DNA of 64,000 nt from assembly GCA_029851415.1 (NCBI GenBank), contig CM056742.1:148433121-148497120 (forward strand). The letters are read 5' to 3'. The stretch comes from Eretmocerus hayati. Its lineage: Eukaryota > Arthropoda > Insecta > Hymenoptera > Aphelinidae. Within the stretch, counting starts at the first letter, position 1; each line of letters starts with the position of its first letter. The position numbers and the translations under genes were made by a program. This document shows, one piece after another, positions 33,322 to 45,529 of this stretch. The notes under the pieces were generated by a model. The model was not told the origin of the DNA, made no database searches, and saw only the letters and a list, made by a program, of their open reading frames with translations.

Positions 33322-35114
33322 CAGAAATTAATTGGGACAGATTAACCACCGTCTGGTTGAGTAATAAAAATCTACCTCTAAATTTTTTCGACGACGAGTT
33401 TACCAGATACTTCTCCAGTTTGTTGAGTTCTGCTATAAGAATGCCATTAAAAGATTCAGCTACAATAAAACTGAAGGCACAATTCGAGCAAATGCAGAAT
33501 AATCTTCTTAGCATATTACAAAAAATGACTAAAAATTCTCTTTTACGGTCGACGGATGGACTGCGAAGAATGGCTGATCGTACTACGGGATCACCGTTTA
33601 TTTTATTGATGAAAATTGGCTTCTACAATCTACTGCTCTCGACTTGGTACCGTCGCGTGGCCGTCACACTGGTGAAGATGTTGCAAAGTTATTCTGCAAC
33701 ATAATTAAACCAAGTAAAATGCATACAAAAATTCAAGGAATAACATTAGATAATGCTGCTGCCAATACAAGATTTATTCATTAACTTGCAAAGAATTTGA
33801 AAAATGACGAGATAGATTTTGATATAAATAAGCACCATTTCCGGTGCTTTGCACATATACTGAACCTAGGAGTCCAAGATGTTTTGAAATTGATCAAAGT
33901 GGGAAAAGATGCAAACGAGCAATTAATCATAGTTGAAGATGATAGTTATGATGAGGATGAAAATGAAGGATAGAGTGAGGGTATTGAGAATATTGGTGAT
34001 GAAAAAGATTTGAGCTTTAAGGAAATTTCCAAGATTTTGGGAAAAGTTAGGTCGCTGTGCAAGAAATTTCATTACTCGGAACAACTAACGAATAATCTCA
34101 AACTCTGTTGCGCGACAGCTGGTATTAAATTCAAGAAAGTTGTTCTGGACGTAATAACCGAGATGGAACAGTACACACGACATGCTTGAGGTATTCTTAT
34201 ATTTGAAGGAAGGAATCGTCATCATGTTTGAAATGAATGCAGACGTCAAAAAATTCAAGTTGGAGGTAGATCAATGGTTTTTGCTACAAGGAGTTTATAA
34301 ATTCTTGCACTACTTCAAATTGATTTCAAAAATTTTTTCGCCAGAGAGTTCCTGTACTTTACCAGAAGTTATTGTTTCGTTCAATGTACTGCTGAATAGA
34401 ATTGAGAAAATAACTTCCACACTAGATAGAAAAGCTGATCGTTCAACAAATGACGAAGTATTGCTCGTTGCATTTCAAGCAGGGCTAGATAAACTCCTCA
34501 AACACTATAGGAAGTGCAATTAGATATACTGCGTCTCTTTAATTCTCGACCCAAGGCATAAGATCGCAGGTTTTAAAAGTACTAGCTGGGGAAAGGAGAT
34601 GGAAGACTACTCGATCCAAGTTTTCAAAGACATTCATTGCAATCAATATTGCAAAGAAGAGCAAGAGGTGATCGAGATGCCAGCTACAAAACAAAGAGTT
34701 GAATCAGATGACTATCTAGATTCATTCTACGTTAACGAAGACAGTACAATGTGCGACAAGTATGTTGAAGATTTGAATGAGTATTTGAACTCTCCAAGAG
34801 CAACGAGACACACAGATATCCTTCAGGGGTGGAAAAAACACCAGACCTTATACTCATCATTGGCATCTATGGCAAGAGATGTCCTGAGTACATTAGCCTC
34901 GTCAGTCCAAGTTGAACGGTTCTTTTCGACAGGATCCTTGACTATGACAGCCAAACGCTCAAGATTGAATGACGAGACGCTCAAATCACTCATGTGTGTC
35001 AATTCCTGGTCAAAATCTCTTTTGCATGAGGAGATATATGAAATCAAATGTAAGAAGTTGCAATACAACAATAAGACTTTGATAAAGATTCCACAAATGA
35101 TTAGAAATTCATGA
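33322..35114 (+). pseudogene. hAT transposase, catalytic and dimerisation part (broken)
   Basis: Starting around LPLNFFDDEF, the frame reaches an STDG motif, shifts frame at about 33555, and reads WTAKNG, a stop (33575-33577), SYYGITVYFID, then GITLDNAAANTRFIH and a stop (33782-33784). It continues through FRCFAHILNLGV to a stop (33971-33973). After another frameshift near 34160 it is open from 34182 to a stop (34521-34523), then reads SLILDPRHKI and the last part from 34599. That last part has the hAT dimerisation domain (W78 ... VERFFSTGS with E106, numbered from the 34599 Met). The order D...D...E fits the hAT RNase H-like fold. It is inactive. Confidence 0.88.
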
Positions 35115-35248
35115 TTTCATGATTATTTGGATTTGGACAAAATTTCCAATAATTCGATATTCACAATATATCGACCTGTTTGATATCGGTATCGGTATGT
35201 TTCTTTTTGGTTGATATCGATATTATATCGGAATATCGCGAAACTCTA

Positions 35249-35256
35249 GAAATCGT
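35249..35256 (+). repeat. 8-bp hAT target-site duplication, right
   Basis: GAAATCGT directly follows the right terminal repeat of the hAT element and matches 26667-26674 exactly. Confidence 0.9.
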
Positions 35257-37190
35257 CAATGAATTGAGAAGCAAACAATTCTTGCTAAACTGGGTGATTT
35301 GATGTTCGGTGACGTTCTTTATCTAAACACTGATGAGACGAATAAATTTTGTGAGTTGTACTGCCACCGAAAGGAAAAAGGTCAACAACTATAACGTCAA
35401 AATTTCAAAAAATTTGCTCTTGAAAAATTAATCTTTTTGTATTTACGGAGAAAAGCCCCACTCGAGTGGTATCAAATTGATCATCAAACATTTTTCCGTA
35501 AGTGCCGTGATCGCAATTTTACAAATTGTTGACAGGGATGAATATATTACGGAGTCTCTGAGAAAGATTTGATTTTGGAGTTACCAACTTTTTTCATTAC
35601 GAAGACATAGCATGCAGTCAGTTTTTGAATGAACTCATGGACCCCGTACCATTGAATCCAAATTTCAACACTTCCGAGGCATTATTCGTGGAATCTCATA
35701 GATGATTCAGCTGAAGAAGGAAGGGTATGAGAGAGAAGCAAACAACAATCCTCTTCGGCTGGGGTTTAATAGCCCAATAATGATGTCAAACCTGACCAGA
35801 ATAGTGTTAGAAATCTAACTTTGAAATTATACGAATGAGCAGAATTCCAAACTAATGTCGATGATTTTCTCACGAGCTGATGATGTTATCAGATGTGTGA
35901 ATTCAATTTCACTGCGTCGAGAAAGTTCTAAAATGCAGGTCTCTCACAATATTTGCTTATGGATGCACAATTTTTTCCTCCGATGAGAAGCGATGAAATA
36001 TTCCTTCCTCTCTTAATAAAATATTTGCATATTTTTTTAGTACCCATCATTATTAAATAGCTTCGCGTGTCTGCCTAGATGACAATATAATGCCCTGCTG
36101 ATAAAAAAATGCCTTTTTACCTTTTTTCCGAAGAGATACTTTTATAATTCTATCAATCTATATCTTCTGCTGAACTCAACACAGCCTTTCTCATTTTGGA
36201 TCCCTCAGCAGGGGAAATTTTCATTATTCAAACAACCGCAGTCCTGAGAATGGGTACTGTGATATACAGTAAGAAGGCTACCTCCCTCAGGGGGAGAAGG
36301 TGAAAAAAGTCTTAGCTTTATCCAGCGGCGGCGGACGCTCTGGCGCTGCTCTGAGTCGCTCAGCTGTGCGCCGTTGCATCACATTGTGTGCAAAAGGGCG
36401 GAAGTGGCCTCTCACGGAGAAACCAAGCTCCCGTAATTATTCTTTTTGTTGCCCTTGCATATATACTGTGTGCGCAAGAGCGAGAAATCCACATTCGCGA
36501 TCTCGAACTGCACTTTGACTTTTTCCCGTGTCGTCTCTATATCTCGTTTACTTAAACCCTCCCTACACTTTTCTACAGCACTCTTAGTAAGTATAGAAAC
36601 GAGCACAGCCGCTAATGCGGTACTTGGGTAAACTGCTTGCGAAGAGTGATTAGAGACCGTAGCATATACATATAGGTAACAGTTTACGAGTTTTGCGATC
36701 AAACGCCAAAGTGCGACGGCTTGACGGCACCTTGACGCTATGTATATATAAAACGATCTGAGCAAATAAAATCTTCGCCACCACCGCTAAGGTGAGACTT
36801 TTGAAATGTAAATTGGATCGGGAGATTATTTCTCTTTTATAGGAGTGTACGCAACTCGGTTCTGATGCTGCAAGTTAATTTTGCTGGTAATGAGTCTGCT
36901 CGGCATAAAATCTGCAAGGCATTGCAAAAAGCAATTGATTGATAGGATAGGGTAAGGAGGCAAAATCTTCAGTTTGGTTTTCAGTTTATACTTGTGAATA
37001 ACGATCACGTTATGCTTGATGATCCACCCGACATCCTGCCCATTATGTGGGACTATTTTCTACATTCTCTTTTTTGAATCAAATATCAATGCAAGCTAGC
37101 CTGTTATAGTTTGTATTTATCATGCTTCATTAATTTTTTATTGACAAGAAAATGGCCTGCAAGTCCACGTGTTGTTTAATGGTGATAAGG
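35257..37190. other. unique DNA with a GC-rich island near 36.3-36.8 kb
   Basis: 35257-36230 is AT-rich with nothing recognised. 36280-36790 is richer in CpG. A TATATATAAAA box (36743-36753) lies about 40 bp upstream of a canonical donor (AAG followed by GTGAGA at 36791), an arrangement like a promoter with a short first non-coding exon. The sequence cannot prove transcription. Confidence 0.3.
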
Positions 37191-37194
37191 ACAA

Positions 37195-37396
37195 ATTCAT
37201 TTGCGAGTTATGACACCCCTTACGCACTCAAAATTGAATAGAAAATGTCTTGAGGCGAAAACTTTGGGTATAGAGGGAAATGGTTCAATGATATTTAGAT
37301 GATTATATTTCTACTCCACAAGCTCCATTACTTCACTTTGCAATTATGAAATTCACAACAAACGAGCGTAAGGGGTGTCACGAGCACGAATTGCCT
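37195..37396. mobile_element. ~200-bp MITE with TGACACCCCTTACGC ends
   Basis: GACACCCCTTACGC at about 37211 and its complement GCGTAAGGGGTGTC at about 37367, each with extended flanking similarity of about 30 bp, bound an AT-rich non-coding interior. It has no relative elsewhere in the window. Confidence 0.6.
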
Positions 37397-40300
37397 TATT
37401 TAGACGTATTTTTCATATTTGACGAATCAAAATTGAAAAAAATGGATTCTCGCATTGTATAACCATTGAGAAGTACCAAGGGAATCAAAAGTTTACCGAG
37501 TGCTACTAATCATCTCGTCACTAATCTATCGTTTAACTACCATACGATCACATTTAGCTGAAACCCAAAATCCTATGATTTATGGCGGGGTCCTTTTACA
37601 AACCAGATCAGTTTCTTGCCCTTGCGCTTGCCCTTTCAAAAATCTCGAAGAATATCAGAAAATCGGTCCAGATATTCCAAGACGGGAATAACGAACAATC
37701 ACTCATGAATCCCCAGTCTCGGAAAAGATTTCTGATGCAAGAAAAATCAATGATTAGCTATATAATGACAAAAAACATGAAATTCACAAAATTGGAGATT
37801 TTTGGTTATTTCCATTCTCTTCCGAATCAAGAGTATATAGAATTCTAGAGTATTCACTCTTCTGGTTATGTGTTTCTGAGTTTGGCCGAAACTTATCTGT
37901 TTTTTCAAGATTTTTACCATGCAACTACCCAAACTCATCACAAATTGTAAAACAGGCATGTCCAGGTGTAATCTATTATGGGCGTTACAGACTTCTAACC
38001 ATCTATTTCATTGAGATTCCATTCTGACATTCATTCGCTAAATCTTCGAAAATCCCTAGCATTGTCGATGGAATGAGGTACAAAAAATGTCACAGCTTCA
38101 TTTCTGCAAACACTCTCTAAAAGTCATTTACTCTAAATGATAAGATTCCCATCCGTTCCATCAGTTCAGACTTTACACTCATAGATGTCCAGTTTCCAGA
38201 TAGAGCAAACTAATACATTAGACTCCGCAAGCTCTCAATCTACTTCCTATACCTCACCAGTTCATTAACGAAAAGGTTGTCGCACTTGAAAAAACAAAAA
38301 AAAAAAAAGGAAAAACATGCATGCCTCAGTCAGAGAATTCTCTGAAAAGAGGTAACAATCAGGAACGCAATGTATTTTCTCTTACGGAAATTGAATCACG
38401 ATTTAAATCGCGCAACATAGTGTCGCCACTCGCCATTGCTCGCAAACCCCTCATTCCACTTATTTTCGCACTCTATATCACAGCGGACCACAAGAGGTGC
38501 ATCACAGAGTAGTCTCTCGTCCTGCAACGAGTTTCCTCGTTAGCCCCAACTCTCTTTCTCTCTTTCCCTCTGTTATCTCCATCTACCGTTTTTCCTCTTT
38601 CGCGCCATTATTCCGTACGTTCTATGCTTTTTGCACTCACTCTCGTCTGTGACTCCCGCAGTGTCCCGTCTCCAATATATATTTGTTTTTTTTGCACCAC
38701 GTCTAGAAGATCCCGTGTGAATTTCTGCTTCAATGTACACATATCAGACTATAATATCTTCTCAAATTTCATACGATTTCATCGGAAATGTGCGAACTTA
38801 TGCAAACTAAAACAAATACATTGCCCGTTATAAAGAGTCTCTTACTCGATTCTCTTAGTATTTGTTAATTGAGTATATATACGGTGGAGACTAGGTAAGA
38901 GTGTCTTGGATAGTTGTTCAACATCCATTGTTTTGTACAAATTAAACCTAACCGATTCTTGAACGAGAATGTAGGTGCATTGTAAATTTAATTGCTCAGT
39001 TTAGCCGGGAAACGATTTTATATACATTCCTGGCTGACTTGGAGGCATGTGTGCAAGCATCAGATCACACGCTACGTTAAATGACTCTCTCGTATCTATT
39101 TCATGATGATTCCACTGCAAAAGGGAGACAAGTGCCTGTGATGGCAGCTAACGGTTAACGTTTTTCTCTTTACCCGTGAGTGAGTGCTCGTTCGAGAGAT
39201 GTGATTCTCATTCCTTCGAATTGAGGCACGTCAGACCATTCGGTGCCCGTAAACTCTATCTTCATCCGACACTGTCACTGTAATCATATGGCTCAATGAT
39301 CCCTGAATAAGGGTATATAGTTTACCCTCATTTTGCATGTATTCACTTGTCAGTAGATCTGCAATGATGCAAGTTCTGGTGGGCCAAGTTCAAGGTCATT
39401 TATTGTTAAGTCGTTTTGTAAGTTAAAAAGTGAGCCACACTTAGCTGAAGGACATCTCAATTAAATTTTCATTTTAAAATAAATTTTTTGTGGATTATCA
39501 GATATTTCTTTCATTATCTTCACCTGTGAGTGCCATTTATTAATTCAACATTTTCAAGATTGTTAACAAAGTCTTCTTTATAGAGACTTGCACGCTTTTG
39601 GCACTCTGTAGAATAGTGCCCACAGTAGGGCGTACATGCAGGAACGAGTGCAGGAGTGTACTTCTTTCAGTCAATCGAGATGAATGGTGTACGTACTTTT
39701 TCATTCCAAAGGTCCTAATACTGGACTCCCAACAATTTTCCATAACATTTTATTCCTACTAGCTTAAACATGAAACGGTACCAGCGGACATCTGACTAGT
39801 TTCAGTGCTGACCTGATCTATCATAAGGGTTTTGAAAAAAGGGAATCCTGATGCTTTTTATGCCTCAGAAATTTTTGAATCGATCATTTTTCATGAGGGC
39901 TCCCCTCGGTATTCCCAACATTTTCTCAACAGAACAACAAGAAATCTGGGATCTCAATCGCATCACATCCCATAAACGCGAGCATAAACGGTTTCATCCT
40001 CTACCGGCGCAATACGGTTCTGCGAACTTGCAAAATCTTGATACCCACGAAAAAAGTTTACGGATTGTATACACAATCGATTTTTTGAACTGGAAAACTA
40101 GTTGTACGTCGTAATTCATACTGGTTTCGCGAGTTCTATCTCTCTCTCTCTCTCTTTCGCATTCTAGTCTTAGCATAGCTCTCCGGTCTTTCGCAGAGCG
40201 TGTTTGCAGCGATCAGTGGACTGCAAACGTTTTATCACTGGCAAGGGCGTGTGTCTCACGGCCTACGCACTTTATTCACAACGACATTGTGATTCCGATC

Positions 40301-40520
40301 AGCCCACACTCGCTCGATATTTTACGCTCTATAACTGTTCGGAGTAAAGTGTTGTCACGGTTACGCGTGCCATTATTCTGTAAGCGACCCGCAAGCACCA
40401 AAAATTTCACGTTTTGATATGTTTACAAGACATTTAGCTCAATTTTTTGACTCACGTACAAATTATTTACTAGATTAGATAGTAAATTTCAAACCACTCA
40501 GATTAGTATGTTGATCACAG
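37397..40520. other. unique DNA, no gene recognised
   Basis: The plus-strand open frame 37582-37848 has no domain. 38320-38660 is pyrimidine-rich and moderately GC-rich. A (CT)n run lies near 40137-40155. TATA-like boxes occur (for example TATATATACGG near 38874). No splice-supported coding exon was found. Confidence 0.35.
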
Positions 40521-40659
40521 CAAAAAGGATTTCTCAATATAAGAAATTTTTCTTCTCATTCTGAGTGCGTGTAATTTTGAGAAATTCTTCATTTCTCGTT
40601 CGAGAAATTTCTCAGAACGAGAAATATAGATCTTTTGTTTTGAGAAATGGAATTTCTCA

Positions 40660-40997
40660 CTTACAAGGGGGACCCACGAAGTGCAGATCACCAAAGCTCA
40701 CCAGACTTTTTTCACAGTCTCGTACCACCTAGAATATAAAGAATCCAGAGTAACTTCGTCAAATGGGCTCTCTGTCCGAAGTTACAGCCTATGACATTAG
40801 CATTGCCCATATAGGCCCATGTTGAAAGTGACATATATAGATATACTGACAATGCTAACATTTTTGCTTGTAGCTCTGGACGGAAGGCCCATTTGACGGA
40901 GTTACTCTGGATTCTTTATATTCTAGTTGGTATACGAGACCGTGAAAAAAGTTTGGTGAGATTTGGTGTCCCGCACTTCGTGGGTCCTCCTTGTTAG
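40660..40997. mobile_element. 338-bp MITE with CTWACAAGGGG ends
   Basis: It starts CTTACAAGGGGGACCCACGA and ends with the complement (GGGTCCTCCTTGTTAG). The arms share AATCCAGAGTAACTTCGTC / GACGGAGTTACTCTGGATT. Strongly similar to 21837-22171, and inserted in the GAGAA-rich region. Confidence 0.85.
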
Positions 40998-41542
40998 AGG
41001 AAACTAACCTTTGCGGACCATGTTTACCCTCGGCTAGATAACTAAGTCTGTGATTTTGGAATATTTGCGTGCTTTAACAATTCTACTTCGAATATGATTC
41101 AGGCAGAAATGAAAAGGAGCTGTAACAATCACTGTTCACTCTAGGCTGGGCGCCCACCGATGCTCCCGTAGGCCACTTCATTTCCCCCGGAAAATCTTCA
41201 CGTTTTCCTACGTATTTTGATGCGCTGAGTCGATGTTTCCAGGTCGCTTTTCCGAATTTTAATTACTTTTTTTGTTATTAACAATTTTGTATGCGAAATT
41301 GAGGTTTTTGGCAAATATCTCGAGTTATATGCATTTCCCGGGAATGCTTCCTCGGATCAAAAATGTAGATCGCAAAATTTCCTACAATAAAGGCCCTCAC
41401 AAGTTTTCTGGGAAATGAAAACCCCAGTCGGAAAGAGCGCGAAAAGCGCTCGGCGCGGTTAACGTGCGTTTAAATGGAGCCGTCGACGGAGCACTGTTTG
41501 ATGCACTGCCATTTTCACAATTTTGACCCAGACTACTCAAGA

Positions 41543-41745
41543 CCCTGATGCATTGTGTCGTCTAATATATTCGTGCGTATTGATAGCTAGAGCGGCGGGT
41601 GATTTTGGAATATTTGCGTGCTTCAATAATTCTACTTCGAATAGGATTTCGGCAGACATAAAGAAGTTGTGACAATCATTGTTCACTTAAGACCCTGATG
41701 CATTGTGGTTTGATATATTCTTGCGTACTGATAGCTAGAGCATTG
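41543..41745. repeat. ~147-bp tandem duplication
   Basis: GACCCTGATGCATTGTG...GATAGCTAGAGC occurs at about 41543 and again at about 41690. The intervening GATTTTGGAATATTTGCGTGC segment also occurs at about 41055. Confidence 0.7.
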
Positions 41746-42966
41746 GTATTTCAGTGAATAATCCTTTCTGCATACAATAGCATATTCATGCTATCGTATT
41801 GAAAATTTACCGTGGTATCATAACCCTAACGTTCTCTCAGTTTTGAATTTTTTCTCATGATGATGATTTGAGAAAAATTTTTTCTCATTATGAGAAATAG
41901 TTCCTCGTTATGAGAGGTAATTTCTCATAACCAGAAAAATCGCTCGTTTCCGTTTCTCGATTTGAGAAAAAACTATTTTGAGAAGTGTGAGATTTTAAGG
42001 GCGCCCAATTTTAACACGTTCCCTGCGATGGGCCTCACGGGTGGGGCCCACGCGTCCTTCCCTGTAAATATGATTTGATGAGACGGAACCCTGACTTATT
42101 CATGATATCATCATTACTTATTGCCTTAGAATCCAACAGCAGCCGCTCATAAAATAATGCGCAATTTCGAGTGTATATTAGTACAGTGGAATACGCAATT
42201 TTTTGCGAATTCCACGGGCCACCGATAATAGATGCTTGAGTGCAGCTATTAAAGAACGATTTCGGATGTCGTGCAGGAGGCACTTACGTTGCATCACGCG
42301 AAAAATCACCAGGTATCATAGGCGCGAGGGTTATAGTGGATGTTTGGGAAATGAAATTGACACTGTCGGGCATAGCGCTGAAAAGAACGATTTGCACTCC
42401 TGAGAAATCTTAATGCAATCGGTTTGTGCCACTGGTGGCAAGACTTTCGGTGAGAAATGACTACGAAGCAAGCAATTATTCATCAGTGATAAATTCTGCA
42501 ATCGCCAGTGTCTCACAGATACAATCAGGTTTGGCTTCATCAACTTAATTGTCAGACATTTTTATTCCGACAGTGATGCTTGAAACTTTTTAACGTGGAA
42601 TGCTCTTACAAATAAAAGGAGGAGATCTATAATACTGTAGAAGGATGTATTATTAATTGAAATGATCTCTCCGCGAACTCTGTTCTTTCTCAAATCAGTG
42701 AGTTGTTAGCAAATTGAAATTACGAATTCCTTTCTCCACCGTTCACTGAGCTGTTTCGTGTAGGCATCTTTCTTACAAATAATGAATTCTATCACCGCAC
42801 TTATGTAATTACTGATCATAATTGTTAAAAATAATGTGCATGCGCAGAAAACTGACGTTAAGATTCGGTTAGAAACACTATTACGAAAAACGTAGTATTT
42901 TACATCCAAAAGGCATTTAGAAGTATTTTTCGTGAAAGATCACTGAATTCTATTTGAAAAGATCAA

Positions 42967-43237
42967 TGAAATTTTTTATTGAATGGAAATTTTTAAAAAG
43001 AACGAGAAGGACCCATTTCCCTCTTTACATAAGAGTGGGAGTTTCAAAACGACTCGTCGAATTTTTCTCCAGTTTTTGAATGTCTCGAGCCACGTTCCAT
43101 CAGACAATTTAGTATAAACAATTTGTCCTTTCCATTGTTTGTCAAGCAAAAGGCGGAGAATGACATCCGTAAACTCATTTTTAGGACCATTAACGATTTC
43201 TCGGGGTTCCCACTGGAGGTTTGAAAGTTGTTTTAAA
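42967..43237 (-). CDS. unidentified exon-like open frame
   Basis: The minus strand is open for about 88 codons between a TAG near 43238 and a TAA near 42967, without needing an ATG. An AG acceptor-like CCTCCAG precedes a segment reading WEPREIVNGPKNEFTDVILR. Downstream the peptide remains protein-like, rich in Trp, Lys and Leu (DKQWKGQIVYTKLSDGTWLE). I do not recognise a domain. It may be an exon of a gene or a transposon fragment, or a chance open frame. Confidence 0.25.
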
Positions 43238-43239
43238 AA

Positions 43240-45070
43240 CTACAGAATCGATGAAAATGATAAAAAGGAAGTTGAACATATTATTGTATTTTGACCACAT
43301 TATTCACGTGAGATTATACTCAAGCGTCTTGTCGAATGATTTTGTCAAAAAGTTTCTCAATAAATGGTCGGTTAATTTTCGGAATCTCATCAGATTTTTT
43401 TCCGTACAATAAGATGAATATCGTTTACCTACTGAACGTTTCAATGCCCTTTTTTGGAAACAAACGTTCTGAGAGCGTACCAAAATGTCATGGTAAATTG
43501 TGAAAATGATATGTACCACATCTACGACCAAGAAGTTCCACCAAAATCACCGAGAAAATTTTTTCAGAATCTTCAGATCAATACGGTAATCAAATAATCA
43601 ATTTGGATACAGCCTGTCATGGCAAATGGTGGTCAACCAATCCAGTTCGCGGGCTCTCAGATTATGAATGAATCAGTAAATTTCTTATCAGTTCGAGTTT
43701 CATACAATAAGCGAAGGTTGATCATTAATTAAGGCACAGGTAAAGAGTTAGATAAATTTTACTTATACGACTTACTTCCAATGATATAATTGACGTTTGA
43801 ATGCCGCTGATCAACGTCCTACCGCATATCTTTTTCGCACCAACGTAGAGCTCGTTTGTATTCATGTACACACCATCTCGATCGGCGGCAGCTGTTTCTG
43901 CTAGTTGGAAAAGGAGCATATTACTATCTACGACTTGCGGATCAGGTAAAGTTATCGACTTGTCTTATTATCTAATCTTAATTAAGTTCTCCCTGCGGGC
44001 TAACGACGTGCATGTTCCATTCCCTCTTACCATGCCTATATAGGTATGAGTCTATACAAATATATAGATATCTTATGCGTTTCCCTCGAGGCAATTCAGA
44101 GTCTCTCGATGAATGTCTGACTCTCAGTCTCAATACCTAGTCCTTCTTTGAAAAATCAGTGCCACTACAACGAATTTTGCAAAGGTGCAGTTTCACGATT
44201 TTTCTTGTTACATAATTCAATGAGTTTGACGCGTGTTGCTTGGATGATACTTTTTGCGAGTCTTCAAAGAGATGAGCGGTGTAATAAAAACGCAAGAAGA
44301 CACTCGCAAGAAACGCGTGTCTCGTGTTATTGGCTGAGTACTCAAATATACTTCTTGAGACCTAAAAGTATGGAATAGGAGAGATGCGAGCTTTGGAAAC
44401 TGAACTCTACGAGAAAAAAGAGAGAGAAAAGGCTTGGGGCAGTCGCACGCGTTTGCAATCTTATCGGTGCCGATCGCCCGGGGACACACTGTCGTTGACC
44501 ACAACTGGAATGTCATTGCATTATAATGAGTGCCGATTCTACAGCTAGATTACTAAGATGCAGCCTGTGCGAGTATTGCATGATGATACCCGCATGCAGC
44601 TCTCTTATTATGAGAGCTTTGCAAAGTTGCAATTTTGATACGAGTCTTCCGTGATTCTGTGAGCTGCGTGCCTGTATGGGTGCTTTGAGATTCAATTCAC
44701 AGTTCGATCGATCTCCATAAATAGCAAACTTTCTGTATTACGTGGAATATTGGTGTGAAGTATGAAGATTGTACGTTGGCGTTACATAGTTTGATAGATG
44801 GGACCAGAAATGCAATTTATTTTGACCGGGACAATTTTTTGTTTGATTTATTTGAAATCGCTATCACATAGTTATGCAGTAAAAACTTGGATCAGCCAGT
44901 ATTAGATGGTTTCAGAGGGAAATGTTAGGGTGATTTCAGAGGTACGCGTGCTGATCAAACACTCGAAACTTGTACGGGTACTGAAATGATCTAGCGTTAT
45001 GTCAATTATCTTAGTTTTTTGAGTATTAATACAAATAAATTTCATTTTTAAACATAGAGATCGCGCTCTC
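43240..45070. other. unique DNA with small GC-rich patches
   Basis: Nothing recognisable. A moderately CpG-rich stretch near 44400-44520 includes a short open frame without a domain. TATA-like runs occur near 44035-44070. Confidence 0.35.
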
Positions 45071-45079
45071 ACAATGTCA

Positions 45080-45525
45080 AAAAGGATATTTTCATCATTC
45101 TAACCTAAGAATGCCGCTTTCAACAGCGGTTTTGAAGTCTCTCAAATGAAAATTTCATAATCGCTCTGTGCTTGCGAGCAATCATGAATTTTCCGGGTGC
45201 GGAGGATCTATTTTCTTCGCTTCGCTCGGGCATTAAACTGTCTTAGCACCCGAACTGAGCATACGCGCCCGAGGCAATAATGTAGCGAGTATTCCTAGAC
45301 CATTTCACGAGCTTCCAAAGACTTTTTTTTCATCATCCTAACCTAGAGTTGCCGTTATCAAACGATGTTCTAGGGTTCTGATGACGAAAAATCATGAATG
45401 CCCTGAGCTCATAGGCCCATGTCAGGTGCGAAGAACTAATTTCCCTCGCTTCGCTCAGGAAATGAATTGTCTCAGCCTCGAAATGAGCATATGCGCCCGG
45501 TACAATAATGCACTACTACAGCACA
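45080..45525. repeat. direct pair of ~200-bp repeats with CpG-rich core
   Basis: Two diverged direct copies (about 45080-45310 and 45325-45525) share CATCATYCTAACCTA, AATCATGAATKYCC, the CTTCGCTCRGG core, ATTRTCTYAGC and GAGCATAYGCGCCCG blocks followed by CAATAATG. The style resembles the CpG-rich repeat at 1290-1765. Confidence 0.7.
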
Positions 45526-45529
45526 ATTT

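Larger units (their letters stand above)
26675..35248 (+). mobile_element. hAT-superfamily DNA transposon, 8.57 kb, with nested insertion
   Basis: The termini TGGAGTTTCGCGATAT (26675-26690) and the complement of 35233-35248 (TAGAGTTTCGCGATAT) match at 15 of 16 bases, inside a perfect 8-bp duplication. Both subterminal regions (26685-26830 and 35155-35240) are packed with ATATCGATA and ATATCG motifs, the kind of repeated site hAT transposases bind. The coding region encodes an N-terminal BED finger and a C-terminal dimerisation domain but is full of stops and split by a 5.9-kb palindrome (27427-33298). It is therefore non-autonomous now. Confidence 0.92.
40526..41985. repeat. GAGAA-motif region related to the 9.1-11.8 kb shell
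   Basis: It begins CAAAAAGGATTTCTCA, like the ends of the 9075-11822 element, and contains many GAGAAAT and ATTTCTC motifs at 40545-40660 and 41830-41985. It encloses a CTWACAAGGGG MITE (40660-40997). At 41150-41400 there is a segment resembling the inverted arm at 7459-8103 (TACGTATTTTGATGCGCTGA-like followed by TTATTAACAATTTT). It is probably a decayed, asymmetrical member of the same shell family. Confidence 0.5.
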
